Shown here: positions 16,166-24,918 of the stretch, in pieces
How positions within the stretch are numbered: position 1 is the first letter of the stretch
How the letters are laid out: each line of letters begins with the position of its first letter
Assembly: GCA_030704225.1 (NCBI GenBank)
Contig: CP131915.1
Location: forward strand, 3,286,001-3,350,000
Length of the DNA stretch: 64,000 nucleotides
From: Kosakonia sp. H02
GTDB lineage: Bacteria > Pseudomonadota > Gammaproteobacteria > Enterobacterales > Enterobacteriaceae
Reading direction: 5' to 3'
Notes under the pieces: model-generated
Told to the model about the DNA's origin: nothing
Seen by the model: the letters and a program-made list of their open reading frames with translations, nothing else
Database searches by the model: none
Position numbers and translations under genes: made by a program

Positions 16166-18784
16166 TTACGCCGCAAACTGACAGTGAAACTCACCCTGCT
16201 CAAACGTGACACGTAAGCGTTTATAATGCTCGTCGCGCGCACTGGCGTCGAGTAATAGCTGGCTCATCAGCGGCAGCAGAGTGTTGGTAAGGATGGCGTC
16301 CACCATACGGCCGCCTGATTCAACTTCCGTACAGCGGGCAACAATTTGCTCGACCACGCTGTCATCCACGTCTGACACAATACCGTGGTTTTCTTCAAGG
16401 CGACGCTGAATGCGTTTAAGCTGCAAGCGCACGATCATCGCCAGCATTTCATCGCTGAGCGGATAGTAAGGCACCACCAGCAATCGTCCCAGCAACGCTG
16501 GCGGGAAAACCTGCAACAGCGGCGGGCGCAACGCATCGCGAAGCGCATCCGGTTCCGGCATCAACGCCGGGTCGGCGCACATGCCGGTGATCAGATCGGT
16601 GCCCACGTTAGACGTCAAGATAATGATGGTATTACGAAAATCGATATGACGACCTTCGCCATCTTCCATCCAGCCTTTATCGAATACCTGGAAGAAGATT
16701 TCATGCACATCCGGGTGCGCCTTTTCGATTTCATCCAGCAGCACCACGCTGTAAGGGCGACGGCGCACCGCTTCGGTTAACACGCCACCTTCGCCATAAC
16801 CGACATAGCCTGGAGGCGCACCTTTCAGCGTTGAGACGGTATGCGCTTCCTGGAATTCACTCATATTGATGGTGATGATGTTCTGCTCGCCGCCGTACAG
16901 TGATTCCGCCAGCGCCAGCGCGGTTTCGGTTTTACCCACGCCGGACGGGCCGCAAAGCATAAAAACACCGACCGGTTTGTTCGGGTCGTCAAGCCGCGCG
17001 CGTGAGGTACGAACGCGTTTGGCAATTAATTCAAGGCCATGGCGCTGGCCGATAACGCGTTCATTGAGGGTATCGGCCAGTTTCAGCACTGCGTCAATTT
17101 CGTTTTTCACCATCCGACCCAGCGGAATACCGGTCCAGTCGGAAACCACGGCAGCGACTACATTGACCTCCACCGAGGTAAACAGCAACGGCGCGTCACC
17201 CTGCAAGGTGCGCAGCGCCGCTTGCTGCTGAGTCAGTGTTTCGCGTAAATCCGCCAGCGCCTCATCCGGTGCAGTATGCAACTGCGCGCGCAGCGCGATA
17301 ATGCTATCCACCAGCGCTTGCTCCTGCTCCCAGCGCCGGGTGAGTTCATCACGCTGTGCGCCGAGTTTTTCCAGCTCAGCCTGCAATTTCACAACGCGCT
17401 CGCTATCACCAACGGCCACTTTCGCTTCGCGGTTAGCAATTTCGATTTCCACATCCAGCGCAGCGATACGGTGCTGGCAATCTTCCAGTTGCGGGGGCGG
17501 TGAACTCTGGCTGACAGCAACGCGCGCGCAGGCGGTATCGAGCAGCGCGACGGCTTTGTCCGGCAACTGACGCGCCGGGATATAGCGATGTGAGAGTTTT
17601 ACCGCAGCAACAACGGCTTCATCCAGCAGCAGCACACGGTGATGTTTTTCCAGCGCGGAGACGGTGCTGCGTAGCATCAGCACCGCTTTTTCTTCATCTG
17701 GCTCCGCCACTTGTACTGTCTGGAAACGACGGGTTAGCGCCGGATCTTTCTCAATGTATTTTTTGTATTCCGCCCAGGTTGTTGCGCCGATGGTGCGCAA
17801 CTGCCCACGTGCCAGCGCGGGTTTCAACAGATTTGCGGCGTCGCCTGTGCCCTGTTGCCCGCCTGCGCCAATCAGCGTGTGGATTTCATCGATAAACAAA
17901 ATGATCGGTGTTGGGCTGGACTGCACTTCGTTAATCAGCGATTGCAGACGCGCTTCGAACTCCCCTTTCATGCCCGCGCCCGCCTGAAGCATACCGATAT
18001 CCAGCAACCACAATTGCACACCGACTAACGGTTCCGGCACATCGCCTGCGGCAATGCGCAGCGCCAGCCCTTCAACGACAGCGGTTTTCCCGACGCCCGC
18101 TTCACCGGTTAACAGAGGGTTGTTCTGGCGACGACGCATCAGGATATCGACCATCTGGCGGATCTCTTCGTCGCGCCCGACTACCGGGTCGATTTTGCCG
18201 TCGCGCGCCCGGGCAGTCAGATCCTGGCCGTATTGTGCCAGCGTCCCCTGCTGTGTCGGCACTGCGATGCCTGCGTCATCATTGAGGGCAACGGTCGCCT
18301 GCTGTGTCTCTTTGCTGTTGGCAAAAATAGGGTCGAAACCATCCAGCAGCGCGTCAGCACTGACCCGGTCAAACTGCGGCGAGATGCCTTTCAGCACGTT
18401 AGCCAGGCTCCAGGTTTTCAGGATCCCGGCTAGCAGATGCCCGCCACGAATGCGGGTAACGCCAAATTTCAGCGAACCGTAAACCCATGCGCGCTCGACG
18501 GCGGTATCAATGTGTTCCGACAGATCGGACACCGAGCTTGCGCCGCGCGGCAGTTTATCCAGCGCCGCAACGATATCGCGGGTCAACGCCTCTTCATCAA
18601 GAGAAAAGTGGCGGATAACCTGTTGCAGGTCGCCGTCCGTCTGTTGCATCAACTGATGCAGCCAGTGAACCAGCTCCACATAAGGGTTGCCGCGCAATTT
18701 GCAGAATGCGGTGGCGCTTTCCAGCGAGGTGAATAAGAGTGTGTCGAGTTTGCCGAACAGTACGGCGCGGCTGATTTCTGACAT
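16166..18784 (-). CDS. tssH: T6SS AAA+ ATPase TssH (ClpV)
   Basis: Hexameric disaggregase that takes apart the contracted TssB-TssC sheath for recycling. The 872 residues are typical. An N-terminal Clp-N domain is followed by AAA1 with Walker A GEAGVGKT (227-234) and DEIHTLIGAG, a ClpB-like coiled-coil middle domain rich in leucine, glutamate and glutamine, then AAA2 with GPSGVGKT and LLDEIEKAHPDV. ClpV rather than ClpB is indicated by the divergent N domain and the T6SS setting. Confidence 0.96.
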   Translation of the reverse strand: MSEISRAVLFGKLDTLLFTSLESATAFCKLRGNPYVELVHWLHQLMQQTDGDLQQVIRHFSLDEEALTRDIVAALDKLPRGASSVSDLSEHIDTAVERAWVYGSLKFGVTRIRGGHLLAGILKTWSLANVLKGISPQFDRVSADALLDGFDPIFANSKETQQATVALNDDAGIAVPTQQGTLAQYGQDLTARARDGKIDPVVGRDEEIRQMVDILMRRRQNNPLLTGEAGVGKTAVVEGLALRIAAGDVPEPLVGVQLWLLDIGMLQAGAGMKGEFEARLQSLINEVQSSPTPIILFIDEIHTLIGAGGQQGTGDAANLLKPALARGQLRTIGATTWAEYKKYIEKDPALTRRFQTVQVAEPDEEKAVLMLRSTVSALEKHHRVLLLDEAVVAAVKLSHRYIPARQLPDKAVALLDTACARVAVSQSSPPPQLEDCQHRIAALDVEIEIANREAKVAVGDSERVVKLQAELEKLGAQRDELTRRWEQEQALVDSIIALRAQLHTAPDEALADLRETLTQQQAALRTLQGDAPLLFTSVEVNVVAAVVSDWTGIPLGRMVKNEIDAVLKLADTLNERVIGQRHGLELIAKRVRTSRARLDDPNKPVGVFMLCGPSGVGKTETALALAESLYGGEQNIITINMSEFQEAHTVSTLKGAPPGYVGYGEGGVLTEAVRRRPYSVVLLDEIEKAHPDVHEIFFQVFDKGWMEDGEGRHIDFRNTIIILTSNVGTDLITGMCADPALMPEPDALRDALRPPLLQVFPPALLGRLLVVPYYPLSDEMLAMIVRLQLKRIQRRLEENHGIVSDVDDSVVEQIVARCTEVESGGRMVDAILTNTLLPLMSQLLLDASARDEHYKRLRVTFEQGEFHCQFAA

Positions 18785-18827
18785 GGATTCTTCCGTTAGT
18801 TGTACGTCAGATTAAAAACAGGAAGGA

Positions 18828-19871
18828 TTAACCCTCCGGGCTAAATACCAAATCTCCACGCGCTTCTGGTCGCGGCTGCGTGCCAAGCCAGGCGCTATAC
18901 CCCAGGCGGCTGTCACCGCCCAGCGCGGTGCCAGCGACATCTTCGCTGCGCAAAATCACCCGTACCGCCCACTGGTATTCGATGCCCAGATACTGGCGTA
19001 CCCAGTCGCGTAGCGCGGTGACATATTTTTCCCCAGGCATAAAGCGTCGGTAGGCGTCGGCAGCCAACGGGCCAATTTCGATGCGAAACTTATGGCTAAC
19101 ATCGCGTACCGCCTCGCCAAGAAAGGCCGACTGACCAAGACGTGGCGCATGGCGGCCGCCTTGCAGACGGGCGCGCTCGCGTTGGCTAAGCGGCATCCAC
19201 TGCGGGACGTTTTGCACGATTTTCACCGGCACGTTGAAGTAACTGCGCAGGATCTTCTCCAGCCCTTCCGGATCTCGACCATTGCGGGTTAAGTGCCCCG
19301 CCAGCGCAAAGCGTGAATGCGGGCTGAGGCTGCCTTTTTCCAGTTGCCCCGGCTGCCCCATGCCAATCAGCGAAGCGATGTACTGTTCGAACCGTTTATT
19401 ATCGGGTCTGTCGAGGGACACGGTAGGTTGCGCATCCGCCCATGCGCGGTAAAAAAGCAGCGACAGCCTGTGATGGAACAGATCCGCGAACGCGCTCAGG
19501 CTATCGTCCTGATGGTGATCGATACGCTCGCTGGCGTATTCCGTCAGGTGGATCGGCAGTGGACCGTTAGGGCCAAACAGGCCAAAGCTGAGGATCGACA
19601 CATCATGCAGGGATGAATTTTCACGCTTGCGTACCCCGGCCAGCGTCGAAGGGGCAAACCCCAGCGACGGCTTCTGGCCGATACGCAGTGATTCAAAACG
19701 CGGTAACGGTGCGCGCCCCAGCGGATAACGTTCACCGCCCTGGGCATCTACGCGACGTAGCAGGGTAAACAAATCATAACGCCAGGGCGTGGCCATCACG
19801 TTTTGCCAGAAGGCATCCGCTAACCCGTTAACGCGAATAATCGTCGGTGCGCGGGCGGGCGTATCGGTCAT
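18828..19871 (-). CDS. tssG: T6SS baseplate protein TssG
   Basis: Baseplate wedge component (VasB/ImpH family, DUF1305) that forms the TssE-TssF2-TssG wedge. The 347 residues include RYPLGRAPLPRFESLRIGQKPSLGFAP, read here in parts around residues 50-80, and the FGPNGPLPIHLTEYA block. Its ATG overlaps the tssF stop codon by 4 bases, so translation is coupled. Confidence 0.94.
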   Translation of the reverse strand: MTDTPARAPTIIRVNGLADAFWQNVMATPWRYDLFTLLRRVDAQGGERYPLGRAPLPRFESLRIGQKPSLGFAPSTLAGVRKRENSSLHDVSILSFGLFGPNGPLPIHLTEYASERIDHHQDDSLSAFADLFHHRLSLLFYRAWADAQPTVSLDRPDNKRFEQYIASLIGMGQPGQLEKGSLSPHSRFALAGHLTRNGRDPEGLEKILRSYFNVPVKIVQNVPQWMPLSQRERARLQGGRHAPRLGQSAFLGEAVRDVSHKFRIEIGPLAADAYRRFMPGEKYVTALRDWVRQYLGIEYQWAVRVILRSEDVAGTALGGDSRLGYSAWLGTQPRPEARGDLVFSPEG

Positions 19872-21739
19872 ATCAGCGCCCTCTTACCCATGCGCGGTGG
19901 CCAGTAACCAATTTCGCCGCGCTGTTGGCTTTTCAGCGTGAACTCCGTAAAGCTGTTCATGCCCACCAGCCGGGCAAAAACGCGCTCCAGCACGCTACCA
20001 AACAGCCACGGGCTAAAGCCGGAGAAGGCCTGCTCATCTATTGTCAGCGTGATGCCGGTTCCGCGGGCGAACACGATGGGGCCCGGTTCCGGTACGCGGC
20101 GGTGCACGGGCTCGAGCACGCACTGGCGAACGCCTTCAATCTGGCGGGCAACGGGCGCTTCTGCCAGCCGGGTATACAGCCCGAGTAACTGGCGCAGCGC
20201 CGCCGCGCCTTCGCCATTTTCCCCGTCCATCAGGCTGAGGTAGTTCATCTGCAACTGGCTGATTAAGCGCCAGGTGCTTAGCCCTTCCGCCAGCGCCGGG
20301 CGCGGCGGTGTCGGGCCTTTGCGTAATTGCAGGGATTTCACCGGCAGAGAATCCGGCAGCACAAACTGGCCGAGATCCTGTTGCAGCATCAGCGGTAAAT
20401 CACGGCTGGTACACAGCACTTCGGCGGTGATATAGCGTAAATCTTCCCGCCAGGGCGCATGCTGCTCATCGACCAGCGAGGCAAAGACTTCCGAACCGAT
20501 ATACCCCGTGCGGGTGCCGTAACGCTGCGCATGTTCAGAAAGCGCGCGCTGTTCACGGCGCACCGAGAAGTAAGCGCCATAGTTGCCGTCGTCCTGGCTC
20601 CAGCTACTCCAGAAGGGACGAAATGTCTGTTCGTCGCGCTGACCATCAACGCTGGCGTGGATTTTGGTAACGGAGTAAATCTCGTAATCAAGCGGGCGGA
20701 TGTTATCGACCACCAGATGGTATTCATGCAGGCTATCGCTCAGCTTCTGCCGCTCGGCCACTTTCGGGAACAGGTTAATCACCGGCGTGCAGTGCAGCGC
20801 CAGATGATTTTTATCCACCACCCGCTCCAGTTGCGCATCGGCTTTATCCAGCAGGATGATGATATCGAAGGATTTCACTTCGCCGCTGTTGGCAAGCATC
20901 GTGCGCAGCCCGTGCAGGCTGATAAACAGAAAACGCGACGGGAACGCGAAATACTCCTGCAACAGACGGTAACCATCGAAGTTGCGCAGATCATCGGGCA
21001 GCAGCGCCTGGTCGGCACCGAAACCTTCCTGGCGCAGCGCATCATCCGCCAGTACATGCACCGGGGAGTGGTGACCGTTCGCCTGACACAGGATCCCGAC
21101 CTGATGCCCCATTAACAGTTCAAGCAGTTTCAGCGCCTGCATATCCGGGCCGCTCAGGAACAGATCCAGACGGTCAAAATCAAGATGACTGAGATTGACC
21201 GGGCCGTCGCAGCTTAGCCGAATACGCAGTGCGCTCTGGGCACCGCGCTGGCTTAACCCCACCTGCGCCAGCGGTAAATCGGCGGGCACGCCGCCCAGCT
21301 CAACCTGGCTAATTTTCAGTGGCAGTAGCGTGACATCGTGCGCGGTGGTGTAGCTACAAGTGACGCCGTTCTTTTTCATCACCTGGCTGTCCATCATGGT
21401 GCCGCGCGGTACCACAAAACCGTTGCTGAGATCGCCTTTGGCGCTGTCCGGTTGCAGTTCGGCAATCGCCATGGACGGCGTTGGCGCCAGGTAGTTGGGC
21501 GCGACCATCTCCAGCAAACGCTGAGAAAAACGCGGAAACTCGGCGTCCATTTTTAACTGTACGCGCGATGTCAGAAAGGCGAAGCCTTCCATCAGGCGTT
21601 CGACATAGGGGTCTGAGACATCCATACCGCGCATGCCCAGACGCCCGGCCACTTTGGGATAACGTCCGGCAAACTCCTGGCCCATTTCACGCAGCCAGGC
21701 CAGTTCGCGGTTGTAGTATTCCAGTAATCTGCTGTCCAT
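19868..21739 (-). CDS. tssF: T6SS baseplate protein TssF
   Basis: Baseplate wedge component (VasA/ImpG family, DUF879), two copies per wedge. The start MDSRLLEYYNRELAWLREMG is the conserved N-terminus; the longer open frame upstream (to 21829) is not homologous and would run into tssE. This gives 623 residues. Conserved blocks include FSQRLLEMVAPNYLAPTPSM and the central PVINLFPK segment. The start lies 2 bases after the tssE stop. Confidence 0.94.
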   Translation of the reverse strand: MDSRLLEYYNRELAWLREMGQEFAGRYPKVAGRLGMRGMDVSDPYVERLMEGFAFLTSRVQLKMDAEFPRFSQRLLEMVAPNYLAPTPSMAIAELQPDSAKGDLSNGFVVPRGTMMDSQVMKKNGVTCSYTTAHDVTLLPLKISQVELGGVPADLPLAQVGLSQRGAQSALRIRLSCDGPVNLSHLDFDRLDLFLSGPDMQALKLLELLMGHQVGILCQANGHHSPVHVLADDALRQEGFGADQALLPDDLRNFDGYRLLQEYFAFPSRFLFISLHGLRTMLANSGEVKSFDIIILLDKADAQLERVVDKNHLALHCTPVINLFPKVAERQKLSDSLHEYHLVVDNIRPLDYEIYSVTKIHASVDGQRDEQTFRPFWSSWSQDDGNYGAYFSVRREQRALSEHAQRYGTRTGYIGSEVFASLVDEQHAPWREDLRYITAEVLCTSRDLPLMLQQDLGQFVLPDSLPVKSLQLRKGPTPPRPALAEGLSTWRLISQLQMNYLSLMDGENGEGAAALRQLLGLYTRLAEAPVARQIEGVRQCVLEPVHRRVPEPGPIVFARGTGITLTIDEQAFSGFSPWLFGSVLERVFARLVGMNSFTEFTLKSQQRGEIGYWPPRMGKRALI

Positions 21740-21741
21740 TG

Positions 21742-22311
21742 TTACCCCGCGTCTTTCAGCTCGAAATGCCCGTTTTCCAGATCGACATCGGTGCGAAACA
21801 GGAACTCCAGCGGATACGGCACGCACCACAGGCGGCCTTTGATTTCAATTGACAAGACGTTGTGCAGATCCAGCGATTGCGTATCCGAAATGCAGCGCAC
21901 CTGCAATCCCTGCGGCAGAATGCGCGGTTCAAAGTGCAAAATCGCGTCGGTGAGCTTACGTTGAATGTCGTGCCATTCAATATCGGACATGCGTTTGCCC
22001 GCCAGCGGTGAAACGCCAAAGTTCACCACCGAGCGGCGCACCTGATCGAACCCCGAAAGATCCTGCTGAGCTTCGTTGTTGATGGTATTAAACAACCATT
22101 GCAGATCGCGCAAAACATGGCGGCGCAGCGCCGAGTGTGAAACCAGGTTACTGTTTGTTGGCTCTTTGACTTTATCCGGCGCGTCATCGGTCAGGCGATC
22201 GAGCAACGACGGCTGCATTTTATCGCGCGCGCCAACGGTATCTTTCCCCCGCCGCGCGCGCCAGCCGCTACGCAGCAGGTCGCTGTCTTCATTTTGTGCC
22301 GGGTTACTCAT
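21742..22311 (-). CDS. tssE: T6SS baseplate protein TssE
   Basis: gp25-like baseplate protein that joins the wedge to the sheath. The gp25 domain fills the C-terminal two thirds (SVVNFGVSPLAGKRMSD and LEFLFRTDVDLENGHFEL); the first 55 residues are basic and variable. The ATG at 22311 overlaps the end of tagJ (stop 22304) and is preferred to the methionine 5 codons upstream. This gives 189 residues. Confidence 0.92.
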   Translation of the reverse strand: MSNPAQNEDSDLLRSGWRARRGKDTVGARDKMQPSLLDRLTDDAPDKVKEPTNSNLVSHSALRRHVLRDLQWLFNTINNEAQQDLSGFDQVRRSVVNFGVSPLAGKRMSDIEWHDIQRKLTDAILHFEPRILPQGLQVRCISDTQSLDLHNVLSIEIKGRLWCVPYPLEFLFRTDVDLENGHFELKDAG

Positions 22312-23116
22312 GCGCGGCTTCCGCATTAAAACTGAGCGTCGCCAGATCGAGTAGCGAATATTCAGCGCTGTCGTTGAGCCACACTTTTTGTCCCTGCCCC
22401 TGATAATGCGGCGCGTCGCCCGCCAGCTGTTGCCATTCAGTCACGCGACAGAGTTTAAAGCGGTCCTCAGTATGCACATCAAGGGGATAGCGCGCCGGGA
22501 TCTGGCACACTTGCTCGCTGCCGTCGCGCAGGCGCACCAACGTATGTCGCCATACGAGGTCGGTCACGCTGGCCGGAGGTTGAAACTGCATTGCATCGAT
22601 GGCACTGAATGGCAACCAGAAATAGCGCCCGTTGACAATGGCTTCGCAAACCGGCCCAAAACGGCAATCGCCATCCATCAGCCAGTCGAAGGCCACTGTC
22701 TGACCATCCTGCGTGGTGAGCTGGCCCGGATTGGCATCGGCCAGTTCCAGCGCCGCGTCACGCTGTGCGCCCGCATCGGCAGATTGCGGATCCAGCGCAC
22801 TGACCATGGCGGCCAGCCACGGCCATTGTTCATCCGGCGCGACAGGACGTGCGCGCCCTGCCATGACCTCGGCACGTTGACGTTCACCTTCGATAGCCTG
22901 CTCAAGCAAAGTGACGGTTGGCTGCGCTTGTGGTTTCAGGGCTTGCCAGCTTTTAAGCTGAGCCAGCGCACGCGCCCAGTTGCCGTCAAGACATAAGAGC
23001 TGGGCGAAAGCCGCCCGCAGATCGGCATCACCCGGTTGGGTGCGGATGCGGCTTTCAAGCTGCGCCAGGCTTTCCTGCAACGACTCGCCTGCCAGTTGCT
23101 GAAACAATGTGTTCAT
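22304..23116 (-). CDS. tagJ: T6SS accessory protein TagJ (ImpE/SciE family)
   Basis: ImpE-family protein of 270 residues. The N-terminal helical TPR-like half (LAQLESRIRTQPGDADLRAAFAQLL) is followed by an ImpE beta domain (FDWLMDGDCRFGPVCEAIVNG, YFWLPFSAIDAMQFQPP). In other bacteria TagJ binds the N-terminus of TssB and can help ClpV engage the sheath. Its stop overlaps tssE. Confidence 0.88.
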   Translation of the reverse strand: MNTLFQQLAGESLQESLAQLESRIRTQPGDADLRAAFAQLLCLDGNWARALAQLKSWQALKPQAQPTVTLLEQAIEGERQRAEVMAGRARPVAPDEQWPWLAAMVSALDPQSADAGAQRDAALELADANPGQLTTQDGQTVAFDWLMDGDCRFGPVCEAIVNGRYFWLPFSAIDAMQFQPPASVTDLVWRHTLVRLRDGSEQVCQIPARYPLDVHTEDRFKLCRVTEWQQLAGDAPHYQGQGQKVWLNDSAEYSLLDLATLSFNAEAAHE

Positions 23117-23125
23117 TGCCGCTCC

Positions 23126-24103
23126 TTAGTTGATGGTTCTGTACGTCCCGACCGTGGGATCGCGCAACTGCGGATGCAGCGAATCAATAAGCAGAATCGT
23201 CAGGCGGGTGCCCGGCTCAAACCACGGCGTCCAGGCTTTACGCACTTCATCAAGGCGCGCCTGTAAACGTGTTTCATCACTGGCGACTTCACGCGAAACT
23301 TCGACGGCTACGGTGCCGTTAGCTTGCCAGCCATTCAGGCTGTTGACGTAGGGCAGGATCATCCAGCTTTGTGCCAGGCTACCTTCACTGACCACCATAC
23401 GTTCGTTATTGACGGTGGTGATCAGCAGACGGTCGGCGTCCACTTTGTCACTCAGGCCGCTGACGGGGAAACCGTGAACAAAAGTCATGGTGATTTTCTT
23501 TTCTGCCCCGTTGCTCACCTGGGTGACATCGCTGCGCCCGTTCAGCCAGCCGCCTTTTTCACATTTGCCATCTTCTTTCGCGGGGATAAACAGTGCCGGT
23601 GCACTGGCATCGCCCTGCCAGAAGGTGCGCAGATGACAGCCATCTTGCAGCGTAAATTCTTGCCACGGCGCACGGTTGGCCGGTGGGGAGAGATCTTCTG
23701 CGCGACCAACAGGCTGCGTGTTCGCCGTCGATTGAGCGGTGGTCGCACCGGTGGAGGTCACTACGGGCTGCCAGTCTTTGGCTTTATCTGCCGTCCCTGC
23801 TGCAAGGGTTGTACCCTGCGGATCGGTCATTTTCCAGTGAACCTGCGTCAACGTGCCGCACTGGTTTTCCAGCAATGCGCCAAGACGCGGTAAGAAGTTG
23901 TTCAGTACTGATGGCTTTTTGTCACCCCCTGCGACAATGCGCAGCGGCAGCGTTTTTGCGCACCAGCTTTTGGGGGTGTTATCCGCGATGTTATCGATCC
24001 AGACATCCAGTTTTTGCGAAGGCGATTGCACGATGCGGTAGTTTTCAGCCTGCGCGCTGCCACATAACGCAAGCAGGGCCAAACCCGGTAGCCAAAGTTT
24101 CAT
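23126..24103 (-). CDS. Periplasmic T6SS-associated protein, possible PpkA regulator (RtkS-like)
   Basis: I do not recognise a domain. The start at 24103 follows AAGGA and gives a clear Sec signal peptide (MKLWLPGLALLALCGSAQA, cleavage before ENYR), so about 305 mature residues in the periplasm. The mature part has several cysteines (SWCAKTLPL, ENQCGTL, DGCHLRTF, GKCEKGG), suggesting disulfides, and a Thr/Gln-rich middle. It sits 20 bases after pppA and just before tagJ, inside the kinase/phosphatase module. Serratia marcescens has a periplasmic protein, RtkS, needed to activate PpkA; position and localisation make this a candidate counterpart, but homology is not shown. Confidence 0.6.
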   Translation of the reverse strand: MKLWLPGLALLALCGSAQAENYRIVQSPSQKLDVWIDNIADNTPKSWCAKTLPLRIVAGGDKKPSVLNNFLPRLGALLENQCGTLTQVHWKMTDPQGTTLAAGTADKAKDWQPVVTSTGATTAQSTANTQPVGRAEDLSPPANRAPWQEFTLQDGCHLRTFWQGDASAPALFIPAKEDGKCEKGGWLNGRSDVTQVSNGAEKKITMTFVHGFPVSGLSDKVDADRLLITTVNNERMVVSEGSLAQSWMILPYVNSLNGWQANGTVAVEVSREVASDETRLQARLDEVRKAWTPWFEPGTRLTILLIDSLHPQLRDPTVGTYRTIN

Positions 24104-24123
24104 AAAAGTCCTTGTAAGCTGTA

Positions 24124-24918
24124 TCAATCACGAAGAGGGAAAAACTGAGCGGCTTCAGAGAGCGTATGCAAAAGCGTGGTCTCCTGAGGCGTACCCATCC
24201 ACACCGCTACGGCGCTGTAGTTATCCTGCTGGGTTTGTTGCCCGGCACCGTTTTTCAGCAAGATTTGATTCATTAAGGTCAGCCACTCTTCCGGCGTATT
24301 CACCATATGTAGCGACTGTTGCATCTGTTCTTCGCTGACGCCGTGCCAGAAACCATCAGTACATAACAAAAAGGCGTCACCATCTTCAATCGGTACTACG
24401 TCGCTATAGCTGGGCTCGCGTTCATCTTCCCCCAGGCCAAGCGCGAAATAAAGCAGGTTACCGTTGATGCCTTCAACCTGATGCCCGGCATCTTTCATCT
24501 GCTGGACGAGGCTGTGATCGGTGGTGACATGGTACAGCCAGCCGCGGCGAAAGAGATAGAGGCGACTGTCTCCGGCATGGGCCCAGTAGGCGAGCTTGTA
24601 ATCACGGTCAATGAACAGGCTGACCATGGTCGTGCCCATGCGGTGATAATCCTGCACCGCTTTTTGCTCTTTGCGAATCGCGTGATTCGCGCCGTTCACA
24701 TATTGACGAATGTACTGAGCATTGAGGTGCGCGTCGCCGTCAAACCCGGTGATAATCGCATTTCGCGCCAGCTCTGCGGCCACGTCGCCGCCGGGTAATC
24801 CGGCTATCCCGTCGCAGACCACAAAGCAGGCGGCACGCTCGCCGATGGTTTCCCCGGTCTGATCCTGATTACTGGCACGCTCGCCTTGTCGTGATATTGA
24901 GGCGGTGCTGATATTCAT
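24124..24918 (-). CDS. pppA: T6SS PP2C-type phosphatase PppA
   Basis: Metal-dependent Ser/Thr phosphatase that reverses PpkA phosphorylation of Fha. In 264 residues the PP2C motifs appear in order: SNQDQTG, VVCDGIAGLPGG, GTTMVSLFI, HAGDSRLYL, LCTDGFWHGV and DNYSAVAVW, with all metal-binding aspartates present. Its ATG overlaps the fha stop by 4 bases, so the phosphatase is translationally coupled to its substrate. Confidence 0.94.
   Translation of the reverse strand: MNISTASISRQGERASNQDQTGETIGERAACFVVCDGIAGLPGGDVAAELARNAIITGFDGDAHLNAQYIRQYVNGANHAIRKEQKAVQDYHRMGTTMVSLFIDRDYKLAYWAHAGDSRLYLFRRGWLYHVTTDHSLVQQMKDAGHQVEGINGNLLYFALGLGEDEREPSYSDVVPIEDGDAFLLCTDGFWHGVSEEQMQQSLHMVNTPEEWLTLMNQILLKNGAGQQTQQDNYSAVAVWMGTPQETTLLHTLSEAAQFFPLRD

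Noticed and set aside
20459..21115. A 218-codon plus-strand frame opposite tssF
   Set aside because: Shadow of tssF codon structure; no start signal or family pattern.
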